This document shows, piece by piece, positions 21,601 through 29,588 of a stretch of DNA of 64,000 bases. This DNA comes from Picochlorum sp. 'celeri'. Taxonomy: Eukaryota > Chlorophyta > Trebouxiophyceae. The notes under the pieces were generated by a model. The model saw only the letters and a program-made list of their open reading frames with translations. It was not told the DNA's origin and did no database searches. The first letter of the stretch is position 1; the number at the start of each line of letters is the position of its first letter. The translations under genes were made by a program, and so were the position numbers. The stretch is taken from positions 310,001 through 374,000 of the forward strand of contig JAACMV010000018.1 of NCBI GenBank assembly GCA_010909725.1, written 5' to 3'.

Positions 21601-22370
21601 ACCAATGTGCGCAAGGGGGTGGCAGCAACTCAGATATTGGTCAGACAATGACATGGAAATGCCGCTTGCAGATTGCTACAGACACCGCTGAAGGAATGAC
21701 GTATTTACATAAGGCTAAAAACTATTATCATCGTGATCTTAGAACCGCAAATATTCTCATCACCAGTAGATACCAGGCCAAGATCTCAGACATGGGATTG
21801 ACAAAGAAAGCACTCAAAGTAAGCAGAAACTCTGCTGGAACTATTGCAGCATCAACGCCGAGGTGGCTGGCACCAGAAATTTTGTCAAATGGCCCATTCA
21901 CGTCCAAATCCGATGTGTACAGCTTTGGCACTGTGCTTTATGAGCTTGCAACGTGGAAACAGCCATGGGCTGGCATTGAAGAGTACGGAATCCCTCATCT
22001 TATTCTTGTGAAGAAAGAGCGCCTGACAATTCCAGACTTGGAAAGCATACCTGGACCACAACCAACTGATGGAGAAACATTGATCAAATTTAGGGAGATT
22101 GCAGATAAATGTCTCGCAGTTGACCCATCTGACAGACCAGAGTTTGATGAGATTGTCTCAGAGCTAAAGCAGATACTCAGACGCGAGCAGACGCCAGAAG
22201 ATCAGCAGATGTCTTCTTGCATTGTATGTCTCTCCAAGTCATCTGAATGTGCATACATCAATTGTGGGCATTGCTGTGTCTGTGACGATTGTGCACAGAT
22301 CCACCCCTGCAGTGCTCAGTGCCCAATCTGTAGAAAAGCAGGGCGCCCAACAAAAATTTTCTTCTCGTAG
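18615..22370 (+). CDS. FG-repeat / ankyrin / TKL-type kinase / RING protein
   Basis: A 1251-residue single-exon signalling protein with four parts. Residues 59-430 hold eight tandem copies of a 47-residue unit with an FGFGQQ core. About 520-880 are ankyrin repeats (DENGRTPCILASMHGHNDVL, DRLGKTALMYACESG, NLQIAETLIKQG and others). About 915-1190 is a tyrosine-kinase-like domain: GRGSFSVV loop, VAVKEL lysine, HRDLRTANILI catalytic loop, SDMGL in place of DFG, and APEIL. The last 50 residues are a C3HC4 RING (CIVC...CGHCCVCDDC...CPICR). Catalytic residues look intact, so both kinase and ubiquitin-ligase activity are plausible. I know no named family with this exact order, and the pathway is unknown. 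Confidence 0.85.
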   Translation: MSKTKESQTVGQNLGRTELPSFFLLDVVLIPDDEEYISKYKEYIYGDGSSESDTREDNSAGPSSSSKPFQFGFGQQSPLKQEATPPQPTADNDSSEGHPNQGKSAGPSSSSRPFQFGFGQQFALRQEATPSRPTAESASGSNRGGPNQDKSAGPSSSSRPGHFGFGQQFAFRQEVTPPQPTADNASGSNRGGPNQDKSAGPSSSSRPGHFGFGQQFAFRQEATPSRPTAENASGSSEGCPKQDKSAGPSSSSRPGHFGFGQQFALKQEATPSRPTAESASGSNRGGPNQDKSAWPSSSSRPGHFGFGQQFALKQEATPSRPTAESASGSNRGGPNQDKSAGPSSSSRPGHFGFGQQFAFRQEATPSRPTAENASGSSEGCPKQDKSAGPSSSSRPGHFGFGQQSPLKHEVTPSRPTGDSTSLSSRAARRKMRVCRNRWETASNGGDSMHPQLGRTNPNGVPWRKTTVREEYDHGAIWHVQLDSISGMKEYASKSVEELRWEHSQNTVTKDLAVIESYSCLEKPTPFLMAVLQGRLGLCKVFSHSQWLWERRWPMYRTDVKACSQIMMGVFVACIHGRVDMFECLLKALLEGGIVSSATALSRIMQSRDENGRTPCILASMHGHNDVLQSFIALFKTPTVSSGSLSPWTAHVNAQDRLGKTALMYACESGNLQIAETLIKQGVNLDMQDKHDLSALEYAMSRDHKEIILALINAGADLSINGEQILMGAAEKGDLEMLQTLIKLNFDLNRKCIAGRTAVMFAVHEDQEEAVQTLLEAGADAAVRDENDDTILTLAAEHASARMVNLCLEAIPAEMIDFCTLHERWTALMLASKRGDEDIVKALLKAGASVLHKRDIQMMSTVDLVSNGDLENKNAILELLREREAAERLVEQMSIQQISECDQGDSIAYDDLNIATDRIIGRGSFSVVKMATWRGMDVAVKELTSNLSLDTQDILRSEVQTLSSLRHPSIVSYYGYCEDPPCIVMELCADSLSNLLHQCAQGGGSNSDIGQTMTWKCRLQIATDTAEGMTYLHKAKNYYHRDLRTANILITSRYQAKISDMGLTKKALKVSRNSAGTIAASTPRWLAPEILSNGPFTSKSDVYSFGTVLYELATWKQPWAGIEEYGIPHLILVKKERLTIPDLESIPGPQPTDGETLIKFREIADKCLAVDPSDRPEFDEIVSELKQILRREQTPEDQQMSSCIVCLSKSSECAYINCGHCCVCDDCAQIHPCSAQCPICRKAGRPTKIFFS
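18789..19905 (+). repeat. Eight-copy 141-bp coding tandem repeat (FG-like)
   Basis: Eight in-frame units of about 141 bp encode SAGPSSSS-RP-GHFGFGQQ and a Q/E/T/P-rich spacer. Units 4 and 7 are identical at the protein level, and units 5 and 6 differ by G to W only. Blocks 423 bp apart (for example 19165-19410 and 19588-19833) are nearly identical, which shows a recent duplication of three units. Confidence 0.92.
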
Positions 22371-22772
22371 CACTCATACCGAAGATGAATTGACATGATC
22401 ACAAGCAAACAAGTGTAAGATATTTTTGGTCCAACCATCGGGATGCATCGATCCACCTAGATCAGGCCCACGCCAATCAGTAGACGCAAGTCAGGCCGAT
22501 TGTCTGAAAGAGCTTTTGCAGCATGCATTGTCTTTTTTTCTCTGCGACAGCATGGTTCTAAACGTGACCCTCTAATGAGTAGACATATTCAACCGGTGCA
22601 ACAAGTACGTGTGCGTCACTACAACTGCAGTAGCCTTTGCAGCCGCGTCCTCCAGCAGGAGAATTCTCGAGTTTCGGTCCCTCTCCTCTCTCATGACCGC
22701 TTACTAAATTGCCCTGTCTTCCGCGGCGACGCTTTGTACCTGTATACTTCCCATGTGACTATTCTAAAAGCC

Positions 22773-22800
22773 TTCTGGATGCTTCTAGAACCTTCCGCAA
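22773..22800 (+). promoter_or_regulatory. Heat-shock element, about six units
   Basis: Alternating TTC and GAA units occur at exact 5-bp steps: TTC 22773, GAT 22778, TTC 22783, GAA 22788, TTC 22793, CAA 22798. Four are perfect and two carry one mismatch. This is the classic HSF binding array, 44 bp before a TATA box. Confidence 0.75.
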
Positions 22801-22844
22801 CGTGACACATCAGCATCGTGTCGGAAACGCGGCTGGCGGATTGC

Positions 22845-22852
22845 TATAAATA
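22845..22852 (+). promoter_or_regulatory. TATA box (TATAAATA)
   Basis: A consensus TATA box 135 bp before the ATG of the His-rich gene and 44 bp after the heat-shock element. It predicts transcription starting near 22875. Confidence 0.7.
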
Positions 22853-22986
22853 TGGGACGCGGACATGTACGACACCAAAATCAATTTCAATTGAAACTAT
22901 AACAAGCAAACATCTTTGATAAAAAAGACGTGTGATACACACATATATACTTCAAGGTATACTAGAACAAAGTCAATCGATACATA

Positions 22987-23688
22987 ATGCAAGGAAACAA
23001 CGGAAACGGAGCAAACCTGCACGGCATGTCATGTCACGGATGTTGTCACGACATGGACCAAGCCTCACTTGCATACCATACTCTTGCTATGCACTTGATG
23101 CATTCCATGGGTACTATTTATGGGGCACATTCTCCAGCTGGGGGTTCAGGTAGCAGGGGATGTCACTCTGGGTTGGATGCTGCCCATGGAGCTGATATTC
23201 ACGCTGCCCATGGAATCAATATCTCGGGAGGACAGGGATGTCACTCTGGTAAGGATGCTGCCCATGGAGGTGATATTCATGCTGCTCATGGAGTAAACGT
23301 CTCAGGTGGATGTCACTCTGGGTTGGATGCCGTGCATGCTGCCCATGGAGCTGATATTCATGCTGCCCATGGAATCAATATCTCGGGAGGACAGGGATGT
23401 CACTCTGGGTTGGATGCTGCTCATGCCGCCCATGGAGGTGATATTCATGCTGCTCATGGAGTAAACGTCTCGAGTGGATGCCACTCTGGGTTGGATGCTG
23501 TGCATGCTGCTCATGGAATCAATGTCTCGGGAGGACAAGGATGCCACTCTGGGTTGGATGCTGCCCATGGAGTAAATGTCTCAGCAGACCAGATATGTGA
23601 GGTGCATACAGATCAGGATGGAGAAGATGAGGATGCCCCAGCAGACGCAGGTGTTGATGGAGAGGATGGAAACGATAGCCAAGAATGA
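22987..23688 (+). CDS. His/Cys-rich tandem-repeat protein, unknown function
   Basis: A 233-residue protein with 31 histidines and 10 cysteines. Residues 58-200 contain six repeats starting GCHSG, each built from CHSG(L/K)DA, one or more AAHG(A/G)DIH or AAHG steps, and (I/V)N(I/V)SGG. Before them comes MSCHGCCHDMDQ and a His/Met-rich helix; after them comes a very acidic tail (DQDGEDEDAPAD). There is no signal peptide or membrane segment, so it is probably cytosolic or nuclear. The regular Cys-His and Ala-Ala-His-Gly spacing suggests metal binding (Zn, Cu, Ni), which is inference. A heat-shock element and TATA box upstream suggest stress induction. I do not recognise the family. The ATG at 22987 is the first in the transcript predicted from the TATA box. 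Confidence 0.72.
   Translation: MQGNNGNGANLHGMSCHGCCHDMDQASLAYHTLAMHLMHSMGTIYGAHSPAGGSGSRGCHSGLDAAHGADIHAAHGINISGGQGCHSGKDAAHGGDIHAAHGVNVSGGCHSGLDAVHAAHGADIHAAHGINISGGQGCHSGLDAAHAAHGGDIHAAHGVNVSSGCHSGLDAVHAAHGINVSGGQGCHSGLDAAHGVNVSADQICEVHTDQDGEDEDAPADAGVDGEDGNDSQE
23158..23586 (+). repeat. Coding repeats of the His-rich protein
   Basis: Six units of 63-87 bp, each starting at a GG(A/C)TG(T/C)CACTCTGG-like sequence. The DNA is highly similar between units, and lengths vary by gain or loss of whole AAHG or DIHAAHG steps. Confidence 0.88.
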
Positions 23689-24073
23689 ATGTCCACATCT
23701 GAAAATGATTGCGAAATCTCACACGGTTACATGTATGATGGTATCACATGTGATGACTCATCATTTGCTACAGTTGCGTTCGGAGCATTGTCACAACATC
23801 AAGTTTTCATGAATCTGTAACACTGAATACATGGCAACCATTATAACTAATCTCGATAGAGGCATGTACCCTTAAGATGAATGCACAACGAGGCATGAGT
23901 TCATGCATCCGTGTCGTGTTCATGTACGCATACGGCAAGCTTGAGCTTGTGGAAGACTTTGGTCTCAGAAGCTGCGCCAAGTGCAGTCTCAAAAATATTG
24001 CTTTTGTTTTCATCCCAAGAACATCCATAGTACTCAAAAATGTTCTTCATGGATATTTGTAACGTAAATTATC
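23689..24073. other. Spacer before the glycosyltransferase
   Basis: A 385-bp region with no supported gene. It should hold the 3' UTR of the His-rich gene and the glycosyltransferase promoter. Confidence 0.4.
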
Positions 24074-25189
24074 ATGAAAGAGACATTCAACGGATGTAGT
24101 ACAAAAAAAGGTATCGTGGTCGTCTTGGTCACCTTCACGTCTTTGGCTGCCTTCTTTACTCTATTGCCTTTTCAAAGCCACGGACATGGATCATCAACGC
24201 ATTTCAGCATATTCACTAGGTCAGAGAAAAAGCTCATATGGGTTACCTCGATACATGAGCATCATCCTGATGGAATTTGCTATCTGAAAATGGCCCTGAA
24301 GAGTGCTGTTCAAAAGTGTACAAGTCTGTTTCCAGTCGTCCTTCATGCAGGTCAGGTAAGCAACCAAATAGATTTGAAACACTACGGGAAGTTTGCTACA
24401 TTCATCAACTTTGAATCAAACTATACAGCAGTGCTGAAAGCTCGCTACCAAGTGGAGTCCATAGGTTCAGTATTTGCCCGCTTGGAATCTGCTTCTGTGT
24501 TGTTGCACAGTATCAAATCAGGGGCTTTGCGTGGTAAAAATCTCATTACATCTCATTTTTTATACACCGATGTCGATATAATGTTCATGAGAGATTTTCC
24601 TGTCCAGCCTCTTTCCACTCCATCCTCTGTGGCCTTTAGTTCTCAAATACTACAGATTCCAACACCTGAAAATACAGGTGTGATGATCATTAATACCTCA
24701 TGGCTGCATCAGGAAGTGCCTCATATCATGAGCTATGGTTTGAATACAAATTTCAAACACGTAGCTATGGACCAAGGACTGCTTATAGACTATTTGCACT
24801 ATATTGGTATCAAACCAGAGTACCTCGACCTGGTGTACAATTGGAAAGCATACTGGGGAGGTAATCGTACGACTCCCTTCATCGTCCATTGGCACGGCCC
24901 AAAGCCATTAGACAATTGCAGCGAGTGCATCTACATGAACTACAAATCTGGTCAGATATCTAGAAAGTGGCTGGAGAATCCAATCGAAACGACATCAGTA
25001 GGAGGATCATTCATGATTGGAGATTTCAATGCATCACAGTGTGATCATAGTGAGATTTGTCCCCGAATTTATCTTGAAGTTTTGAGGGCTCGGCACAGCA
25101 ATATAGGGGACTGGATTCGTCGTTTTGAGGAATACACATCCACATCAAACAATGTATGCTTGAATGAATCCTACCAGTCTCTTGCATGA
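24074..25189 (+). CDS. Type II membrane glycosyltransferase-like protein
   Basis: A 371-residue protein with a short basic cytoplasmic start, one membrane anchor (about residues 13-32, GIVVVLVTFTSLAAFFTLL) and a lumenal domain: Golgi/ER type II topology. The domain looks like a GT-A nucleotide-sugar transferase. It has the metal-binding DxD in LYTDVDIMFMRD (about residues 169-180), a product-side segment PENTGVMIINTSWL, MDQGLLIDYL, and a late PFIVHWHGPKP histidine motif. These recall the GT8/GT32/GT77 groups, but I cannot place it in one. Several N-x-S/T sequons are present. Donor, acceptor and pathway are unknown. It is a single exon. Confidence 0.7.
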   Translation: MKETFNGCSTKKGIVVVLVTFTSLAAFFTLLPFQSHGHGSSTHFSIFTRSEKKLIWVTSIHEHHPDGICYLKMALKSAVQKCTSLFPVVLHAGQVSNQIDLKHYGKFATFINFESNYTAVLKARYQVESIGSVFARLESASVLLHSIKSGALRGKNLITSHFLYTDVDIMFMRDFPVQPLSTPSSVAFSSQILQIPTPENTGVMIINTSWLHQEVPHIMSYGLNTNFKHVAMDQGLLIDYLHYIGIKPEYLDLVYNWKAYWGGNRTTPFIVHWHGPKPLDNCSECIYMNYKSGQISRKWLENPIETTSVGGSFMIGDFNASQCDHSEICPRIYLEVLRARHSNIGDWIRRFEEYTSTSNNVCLNESYQSLA

Positions 25190-25448
25190 TGAGGAGATTG
25201 CAAGGAACCAATGAATGAATTGCTTGAAAGAATGCACTCGTTTGTACTTGAATGTTGATGTTCGCTTATCCGGGAGCATCTCTAGTGTTTCTTGGAACCA
25301 ATAATTTGGATACTTGTGGAAAGTAGCTACGTTCCTGAGAGATGAACGTATCTTGGGAGATATGATTGTGTCAAAATTCGATACTTGTGCATATCCCTTA
25401 CAGCCCCAACCCAAATTTAATTATATTCATTTGACTACTTCTATAACG

Positions 25449-28064
25449 ATGATTCTCTCGCAATACCAAGGCATGGGAGTATTCGAGAGGATACAAACTG
25501 GCGGACAAGGGATTACAGGAATCCGACAAAACCGGGGGATTTCTGTCAATACAGGGCGTTCTCATCTTCTCAGATATACCACTAGTACAAGAAATAGATA
25601 TGTGAGACTGCAAGCGAAAAATACAATGTCAGAGCAGGTCGATACTGCCAAAGAGGAAGACAGTACAGCTGGCCCCAAGGTGAGAAGGAGAAGAACCAAG
25701 ACGAAAAAGAAGGGGGGAGTGACGCTCACATCGACCGCATCTCATGGTGGCGTTGTCAAAAGTACACGATTGATGGACAAGGATACAGTTTCCATTGGGA
25801 TCGATGTGACAGAGTGTGGAGATGATGCCGAGGTGGATGTGTTGTGGTATGTTGCATCTGCTTCTTTCCTTTTTCTACCCGTATGTGGACTGACGAATGC
25901 TTTATTCTGTGTGTGTATCATCAGGGGCGTATATCGAGCATCTCCAGATATATGGCAGTATCCAAAGGCGATTCAGTCGCCTGACAGTTGTATGGACGAG
26001 ACAATGAATGCCATGAGTACACGAATGACATGCAAGAAGGGGGTGCACAGTGTGGTGTTCCATGTGCCTGCTGCACTGGCGCCGCTGACGTTTGCATACG
26101 TTCTTGTGATTCGGAGTGACAATGATAGAATTATTACTCCGGCGAAAAGCGCGTACTTTACGACTCAGATTGGTGTAGAGCCTGGGAGTGCAAAGAAATT
26201 GGGCTGCATGCCTTTTGTGAAGCAGCATCAATCAGGAGCTACAAAAGATGTTGGCATCAACTTTGCAGTTGAATGTCAAGGTTGTGACTATGTGTCTCTT
26301 GTATTAGTCAAGTCTGTGCAGGATAGTCGTGAGTATGCACAGCAGGAGATTGCGTTGGATCCACACATGAATCGGACAGGAAGTGTTTGGCATTGTGCAA
26401 TACCATACTCTGATGATCTTGTTGGGTATGGATGGCGGGTCAATGGGGATTTGAGCTGGGAGACAAACCACCGGATTTCTCCCGATAGGATATTATTGGA
26501 TCCAGAAGCTTTTTCTGTGAAATTTGTTGATACATCATCATCTGTGGAGTCTCTTTCTGGATTCCCTGTTATTGAGACGAGACAGGGAGAGGAAAAGATT
26601 GCTCTGAGCGGCATTGATTCTACCATATCAAAAGATACGACGTCTCTAGCGAATGTGAATTCAACCGGATATGGAATATTGTCGGTCGATACGGCAACAT
26701 TTGGACACAGCATGAGTGAGGTGAAGCATCCTGGCACATTCATGGGCATTGCAGAAGCAGCACCATATTTTGCATCGCTTGGCATTGCTGCGATCAAGAT
26801 GAATCTTCCATATACTGTTGGAGGTTCCCAAAACCGTGCTGTATCATTTTTCGCTCCTGATCCATCCTTGGCGTCATCATCTACGGACAATGTTGCAGCA
26901 GAGTTCAAGTCAATGGCTGACACGCTCCATGCGATTGGCATCAAGGTCATCATATCCTTGGATCTCACATTCACCGCAGAAGGGTCGGATGAAGATCCAC
27001 ACGTGATTTCATGGAGAGGATTAGATTATGGAAATTATTACAGGGAGAATGGTGTGTTGAATTGTGGAAAACCAGTCCTTCAGGAGCACATCATTCGAGC
27101 ATTGCGGCATTGGATGCTGGATCTCGGTGTGGATGGTTTTGAATTCATGTACGCGGAAAATATGGTTCAGAATATGGATGATGTTGTCATGGATGCACCT
27201 GCATTACCTGACGCGTTATGTCACGACCCAGTGTTGTCTCGCTGTATGATGATTGCCTCCCCTGGCAACAATCAGATGCTCCCAAGACAAGGTGCCAGGG
27301 GATTCCCACACTGGGGAAGATGGATGGAAGCGCATGGCACCTGTGATTCACCTGTGATTCACTATTTTGCAACGCCAGCCTCGTCGATGACGCCATCCGT
27401 GGTAGAGAAATGCGCCCAGTTCATGTCTGGTCAGGCTGATCTCTTCTCCTCTCCACATCACAGTTTCCCAGGGAATTTGGCAACACGGAGACCGATGCAG
27501 TATTCCATCAGCGAGATTGATGGAAATGCATGGAAATCCACAGATTCGTTAATATCAACCACAGCCAGTGCAGCGCGTGCTGCGATGATTGCTGATGGGG
27601 TGGATTCTTGCTTGGTGACATCAGATTCCCTGACCAGAGCCATCCTGACCACGGTCATATTTTCATCAGGAACGCCCTGCATTCCACAGGAAGCAATACA
27701 TAATGATATTGATACATTCGTGGGAGAATGCCTCACGTGCCGCCCAGTCTTGTCCAACGTCCTGGATGGAGCCTCGCACAGAAGCTGGCATGCAGCTGAT
27801 GGAACCAGTCACGCATCATGGGATGCCATGAATACCCACGTGATAGGACGTCTTCTGACGAATGAATCAGGGAGCATGTATATTGTATTGAATCCAGAAT
27901 ACCATCCAGTTGATATCAGTCTGCCCCCAGTACCAGGAACCTGGCATCAGATTGTAGATTCCTATTCTGGTGACGTGCAACCAGCAGGCATGCCAGTAGC
28001 AACACCCACCCAAACCATTGCTGCCAAATCTGTCCGTGTATTCACAGCCTCCGCAACAGTATAA
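25449..28064 (+). CDS. Isoamylase-type starch debranching protein, apparently non-catalytic (ISA2-like)
   Basis: A plastid-type GH13 isoamylase relative of 845 residues after splicing. Domains in order: transit peptide with basic and serine residues, an N-terminal carbohydrate-binding-like segment (VDVLWGVYRASPDIWQYP), the isoamylase beta-sandwich, and a GH13 barrel (PGTFMGIAEAAPYFASLGI, HAIGIKVIISLDLTFTAEG, YRENGVLNCGKPVLQEHII). Catalytic motifs are degenerate. The NHTAEG motif reads LTFTAEG, the nucleophile segment GFRFD reads GFEFM, and the terminal HD motif reads TSDS. This resembles plant ISA2, the non-catalytic partner of ISA1 in amylopectin trimming. A 78-nt intron (25847-25924) keeps the frame open whether or not it is spliced. 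The ATG at 25449 is chosen because it starts a plausible transit peptide; 25362 is an in-frame alternative. Confidence 0.85.
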   Translation: MILSQYQGMGVFERIQTGGQGITGIRQNRGISVNTGRSHLLRYTTSTRNRYVRLQAKNTMSEQVDTAKEEDSTAGPKVRRRRTKTKKKGGVTLTSTASHGGVVKSTRLMDKDTVSIGIDVTECGDDAEVDVLWYVASASFLFLPVCGLTNALFCVCIIRGVYRASPDIWQYPKAIQSPDSCMDETMNAMSTRMTCKKGVHSVVFHVPAALAPLTFAYVLVIRSDNDRIITPAKSAYFTTQIGVEPGSAKKLGCMPFVKQHQSGATKDVGINFAVECQGCDYVSLVLVKSVQDSREYAQQEIALDPHMNRTGSVWHCAIPYSDDLVGYGWRVNGDLSWETNHRISPDRILLDPEAFSVKFVDTSSSVESLSGFPVIETRQGEEKIALSGIDSTISKDTTSLANVNSTGYGILSVDTATFGHSMSEVKHPGTFMGIAEAAPYFASLGIAAIKMNLPYTVGGSQNRAVSFFAPDPSLASSSTDNVAAEFKSMADTLHAIGIKVIISLDLTFTAEGSDEDPHVISWRGLDYGNYYRENGVLNCGKPVLQEHIIRALRHWMLDLGVDGFEFMYAENMVQNMDDVVMDAPALPDALCHDPVLSRCMMIASPGNNQMLPRQGARGFPHWGRWMEAHGTCDSPVIHYFATPASSMTPSVVEKCAQFMSGQADLFSSPHHSFPGNLATRRPMQYSISEIDGNAWKSTDSLISTTASAARAAMIADGVDSCLVTSDSLTRAILTTVIFSSGTPCIPQEAIHNDIDTFVGECLTCRPVLSNVLDGASHRSWHAADGTSHASWDAMNTHVIGRLLTNESGSMYIVLNPEYHPVDISLPPVPGTWHQIVDSYSGDVQPAGMPVATPTQTIAAKSVRVFTASATV

Positions 28065-28285
28065 CGTAGATATGAATGATCCAATGATGAATGTATCTTG
28101 TATAATCATATTCGATTGAAAGGAATGGACCCTATTGAGATCAACATCATCATCTTGAAAAGCCAGGGTGGTTGCTTCAAATAATCAAACCTCCGATTGT
28201 TGCATGAATCCGACCAGGACGCACCAGATGTGCTATTAAAATTATTTAAAATTATATACTCATCTCAGATACGATAATCAGCGCC

Positions 28286-29544
28286 ATGTTTGCCGCCTCT
28301 CAAACCAAACTGGCTGGTCTTCGCCTTTCTGTCAACCGCCCTGGTACGATGAGTTGTCATCTGTGGATATTTGGTATTCTTTACATGTTCTGAAACAAAT
28401 ATGAGGGGGAGGGATCAGAATGGGAGTGATCCTACTACAGTTGGGGGCGATCGCAGCGCTGCTGTTCTCCCAGTGGAGGGTCACTATGCTCTGATGCCCC
28501 ATGGATGGGCTTGATATTCAAATTTTGAACCTTTTTATCACTCCAAGTACTTCATATGCAGGTGGCAGAGTGCTCTCTGGAAAGAGAGGCCTGGTTGTTC
28601 AGCCTCGTATGGCCAGCTTTGATAGGCCTGCAGGGGGTGCTTCTCGTGGTATTCCAGTTCCAGCAGACTTGAAGAGTAGTGTTGTTGACAATACTGCCAG
28701 TAGCAACAATGGTGGATCTGTGTCTGTGTCTGGGGAGGTGTTGACCAACAGTGTGTTGGGTCCAGCTGCCATTTATGAAAAGGCATCTGATATGGGGGCA
28801 TACAAGGCGTCATTGCCATGGTGGAAGATTATGCTGCTCGGAGCAATTGCTGGATGCTATGTTGCTCTTGGAGGAGCATTGTTGTTGACGGTGGGTCCAA
28901 ACTGCCCAGGTCTTGCCCAGTCCAATCCAGGATTGCAAAAGTACATCATGGGAGCAATTGGATTCCCATATGCTCTCCTTGCCATTCTCACCTGTGGTGC
29001 AGAGCTCTTCACAGGTAACACTGCGTTGGTGACCACTGCCGTGTATGAAGGAAAGGCAACCATCAAGCAGTTGCTCAAGTCATGGTCCTGCTCCTACTTT
29101 GGGAACATGATTGGATGCGCCTTGGGAATTGCTCTCTTTTACAACACTGGGTTGATGCCACAGTTTACCAATGGAGCCGAGTCTCTTGCTTTGTATAAGA
29201 CAGCTGCTCCACTGAAAGCAACATTCATGAAGGCTATTGCTGCCAACTGGTTTGTGTGCTTGGCTGTGTGGCAGTCCATTGCTGCACAGAGCTTTGGAGG
29301 CAAGTTTATTGCATGCTTGGGACCAGTTTCTGCCTTTGTCTGTGTTGGTCTGGAGCACTGCATTGCAAACATGTTCTTCGTTCCTCTTGGAATCATTGCT
29401 GGTGCTAATGTGACAATGGGACAGTTTTTGGTGAACAACCTCATCCCAGTCACTCTTGGAAACATTTTCGCTGGTACTGTTCTTGTTGCCACCATGTACT
29501 CATTGATCTATGGATCTCTTGGGAGGAAAATTACACAGAAGTAA
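28286..29544 (+). CDS. NAR1: Plastid formate/nitrite transporter family protein (NAR1-type)
   Basis: A member of the FNT channel family, which in green algae includes NAR1 proteins that move nitrite or bicarbonate across the chloroplast envelope. The 346-residue protein has a plastid-type N-terminus (MFAASQTKLAGLRLSVNRPG) and six membrane helices. FNT landmarks are CGAELFTGNTALV, SYFGNMIGCALG, NWFVCLAVWQSIAA, GLEHCIANMFF and VTLGNIFAGTVLVA. The first exon, 28286-28343, is read from the ATG at 28286. A 218-nt intron (28344-28561, GTACGA...TATGCAG) joins in phase as RPG-GRVLSG. Substrate cannot be told from sequence alone. Confidence 0.9.
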
Positions 29545-29588
29545 ACGATACACTTGACGATATTATTCAGTTTTGTAAGTAAACAATT

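Larger units (their letters stand above)
22371..22986. other. Promoter and 5' UTR of the His-rich gene
   Basis: This spacer holds the 3' end of the kinase gene and an inducible-looking promoter, with a heat-shock element at 22773-22800 and a TATA box at 22845. No coding region is supported. Confidence 0.6.

Noticed and set aside
23158..23586. CRISPR-like or satellite array
   Set aside because: Units are coding, of variable length in multiples of three, and lack spacers.
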